Under the pieces are notes generated by a model. That model did not search any database. It had not been told where the DNA came from and saw only the letters and a program-made list of their open reading frames with translations. DNA of 13,795 bases from CAZGRP01 sp964527995. Its GTDB lineage: Bacteria > Zhuqueibacterota > Zhuqueibacteria > Oceanimicrobiales > CAZGRP01. The translations under genes and the position numbers were made by a program. Below are positions 13,321 through 13,795 of the stretch, one piece after another. Each line of letters starts with the position of its first letter. Within the stretch, counting starts at the first letter, position 1. The stretch covers positions 1 through 13,795 of the forward strand of contig CAZGRP010000084.1 of the NCBI GenBank assembly GCA_964527995.1. Direction: 5' to 3'.

Positions 13321-13566
13321 CTACGCCTTGGCCATGATCAATCTGACAGCGTCCCCGACGGTGCGAACCTTGTCGGCGTCTTCATCTTCGACTTCGATGT
13401 CGAACTCGTCCTCGAAGTCGAGCACGATGTCCACCAGCCGGGCTGAGTTCACTTTGAGATCGTCGAGAATCGACGTCTCCATCGTCAGGTCCTTCAGGGC
13501 GTCTTTGGACTTGGTGTACCGTTCCAGAATGGCGGTGACTTTCTTGAAGACTTCCTTCTCGTCCAT
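13321..13566 (-). CDS. Divergent acyl carrier protein
   Basis: The 81 aa acidic helical protein matches acyl carrier proteins in length and layout. The expected prosthetic-group serine is S41 in LKVNSARLVDIV, and the tail FEDEFDIEVEDEDADKVRTVGDAV is typical. The canonical DSL motif around that serine is replaced by NSA, so N40 takes the place of the conserved Asp and Ala that of Leu. The serine itself remains, so it can probably still carry phosphopantetheine, possibly loaded by the dedicated transferase in the same operon. It is unlikely to be the housekeeping AcpP of fatty acid synthesis. The start is supported by GGAGG, about 11 nt before the ATG. It is the first gene of the operon with the acyltransferase and the transferase. 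I see no convincing promoter upstream. Confidence 0.88.
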   Translation of the reverse strand: MDEKEVFKKVTAILERYTKSKDALKDLTMETSILDDLKVNSARLVDIVLDFEDEFDIEVEDEDADKVRTVGDAVRLIMAKA

Positions 13567-13795
13567 ACGTGCTGGTTCCTCCAGGTTTTCTTGGTTTGTG
13601 GTTACCTATGGAATGACACGGATCTTGACGGAGTGAACACTCAGGGCGTTCAACGTCGATGGTTGATGGCAGATGGCTTCATGGGCCAACACTCAGCCTC
13701 TTTGACACCGGACCCGCCGAAGCAGGCCGTCCGTGCAACTCCCTGCCTCTTCCGTGGTTGGCCTTTCACCCCAGCCAGTCGTTCCGCTCAGCGGT
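13567..13795. other. Upstream region of the acyl carrier protein operon, no gene seen
   Basis: The stretch holds the ribosome-binding site of the ACP gene and a short low-complexity run built on GATGG (around 13659-13675). Minus-strand frames from the right edge close within about 35 codons, and none shows a recognisable end of a gene. A TTGAAC lies near 13650, but I see no matching -10. Confidence 0.4.

Noticed and set aside
13659..13675. Short GATGG-rich repeat as a CRISPR or tandem array
   Set aside because: Only a few irregular units without spacers occur, so it does not qualify as an array.

Overview
The window is a GC-rich bacterial chromosome segment in which every gene I can support lies on the minus strand, so transcription runs from high to low coordinates. 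SpoIIE-type phosphatases, an NtrC-class regulator, a NosR/NapH-like membrane iron-sulfur protein with CuA-type cupredoxins, and TTGACTTT-type promoters suggest a Gram-negative of the Acidobacteriota or a related deep phylum. That placement is an inference from gene content. There is no rRNA, tRNA or marker gene here to confirm it. I see no mobile element and no CRISPR array.

Layout in transcription order. (1) 13566-11861: a divergent acyl carrier protein, a PlsC-like acyltransferase and a phosphopantetheinyl transferase form a tight lipid/acyl-transfer operon. (2) 11683-7839: a membrane sensor histidine kinase and an NtrC-type sigma-54 activator form a two-component system, starting from a sigma-70-like promoter and ending in a clear intrinsic terminator at 7714-7753. 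(3) 7651-5161: a three-gene membrane redox operon. A CuA-type cupredoxin overlaps by 4 nt a NosR/NapH-like polyferredoxin, which is followed after 14 nt by a second, subunit II-like CuA cupredoxin. No oxidase subunit I or NosZ is present. A sigma-54-like promoter sits just upstream, directly after the regulator's terminator. (4) 4907-1603: a SAM methyltransferase, a membrane-anchored PP2C/SpoIIE phosphatase and an ATP-grasp ligase with overlapping ends, apparently driven by a promoter that closely matches the one before the histidine kinase. (5) 1266-661: an NfuA-type Fe-S carrier. After it come a decayed SpoIIE phosphatase (606-180, two frame changes) and the start of a small secreted Lys-rich protein that leaves the window at position 1.

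The most interesting hypothesis is that the two-component system, through sigma-54, controls the CuA/Fe-S membrane operon. That operon would be a minimal electron-transfer module moving electrons from iron-sulfur clusters to free-standing CuA centres, possibly for an unlinked periplasmic reductase. The metal ligands are visible in the sequence. The regulation and the physiological partner are inferred.
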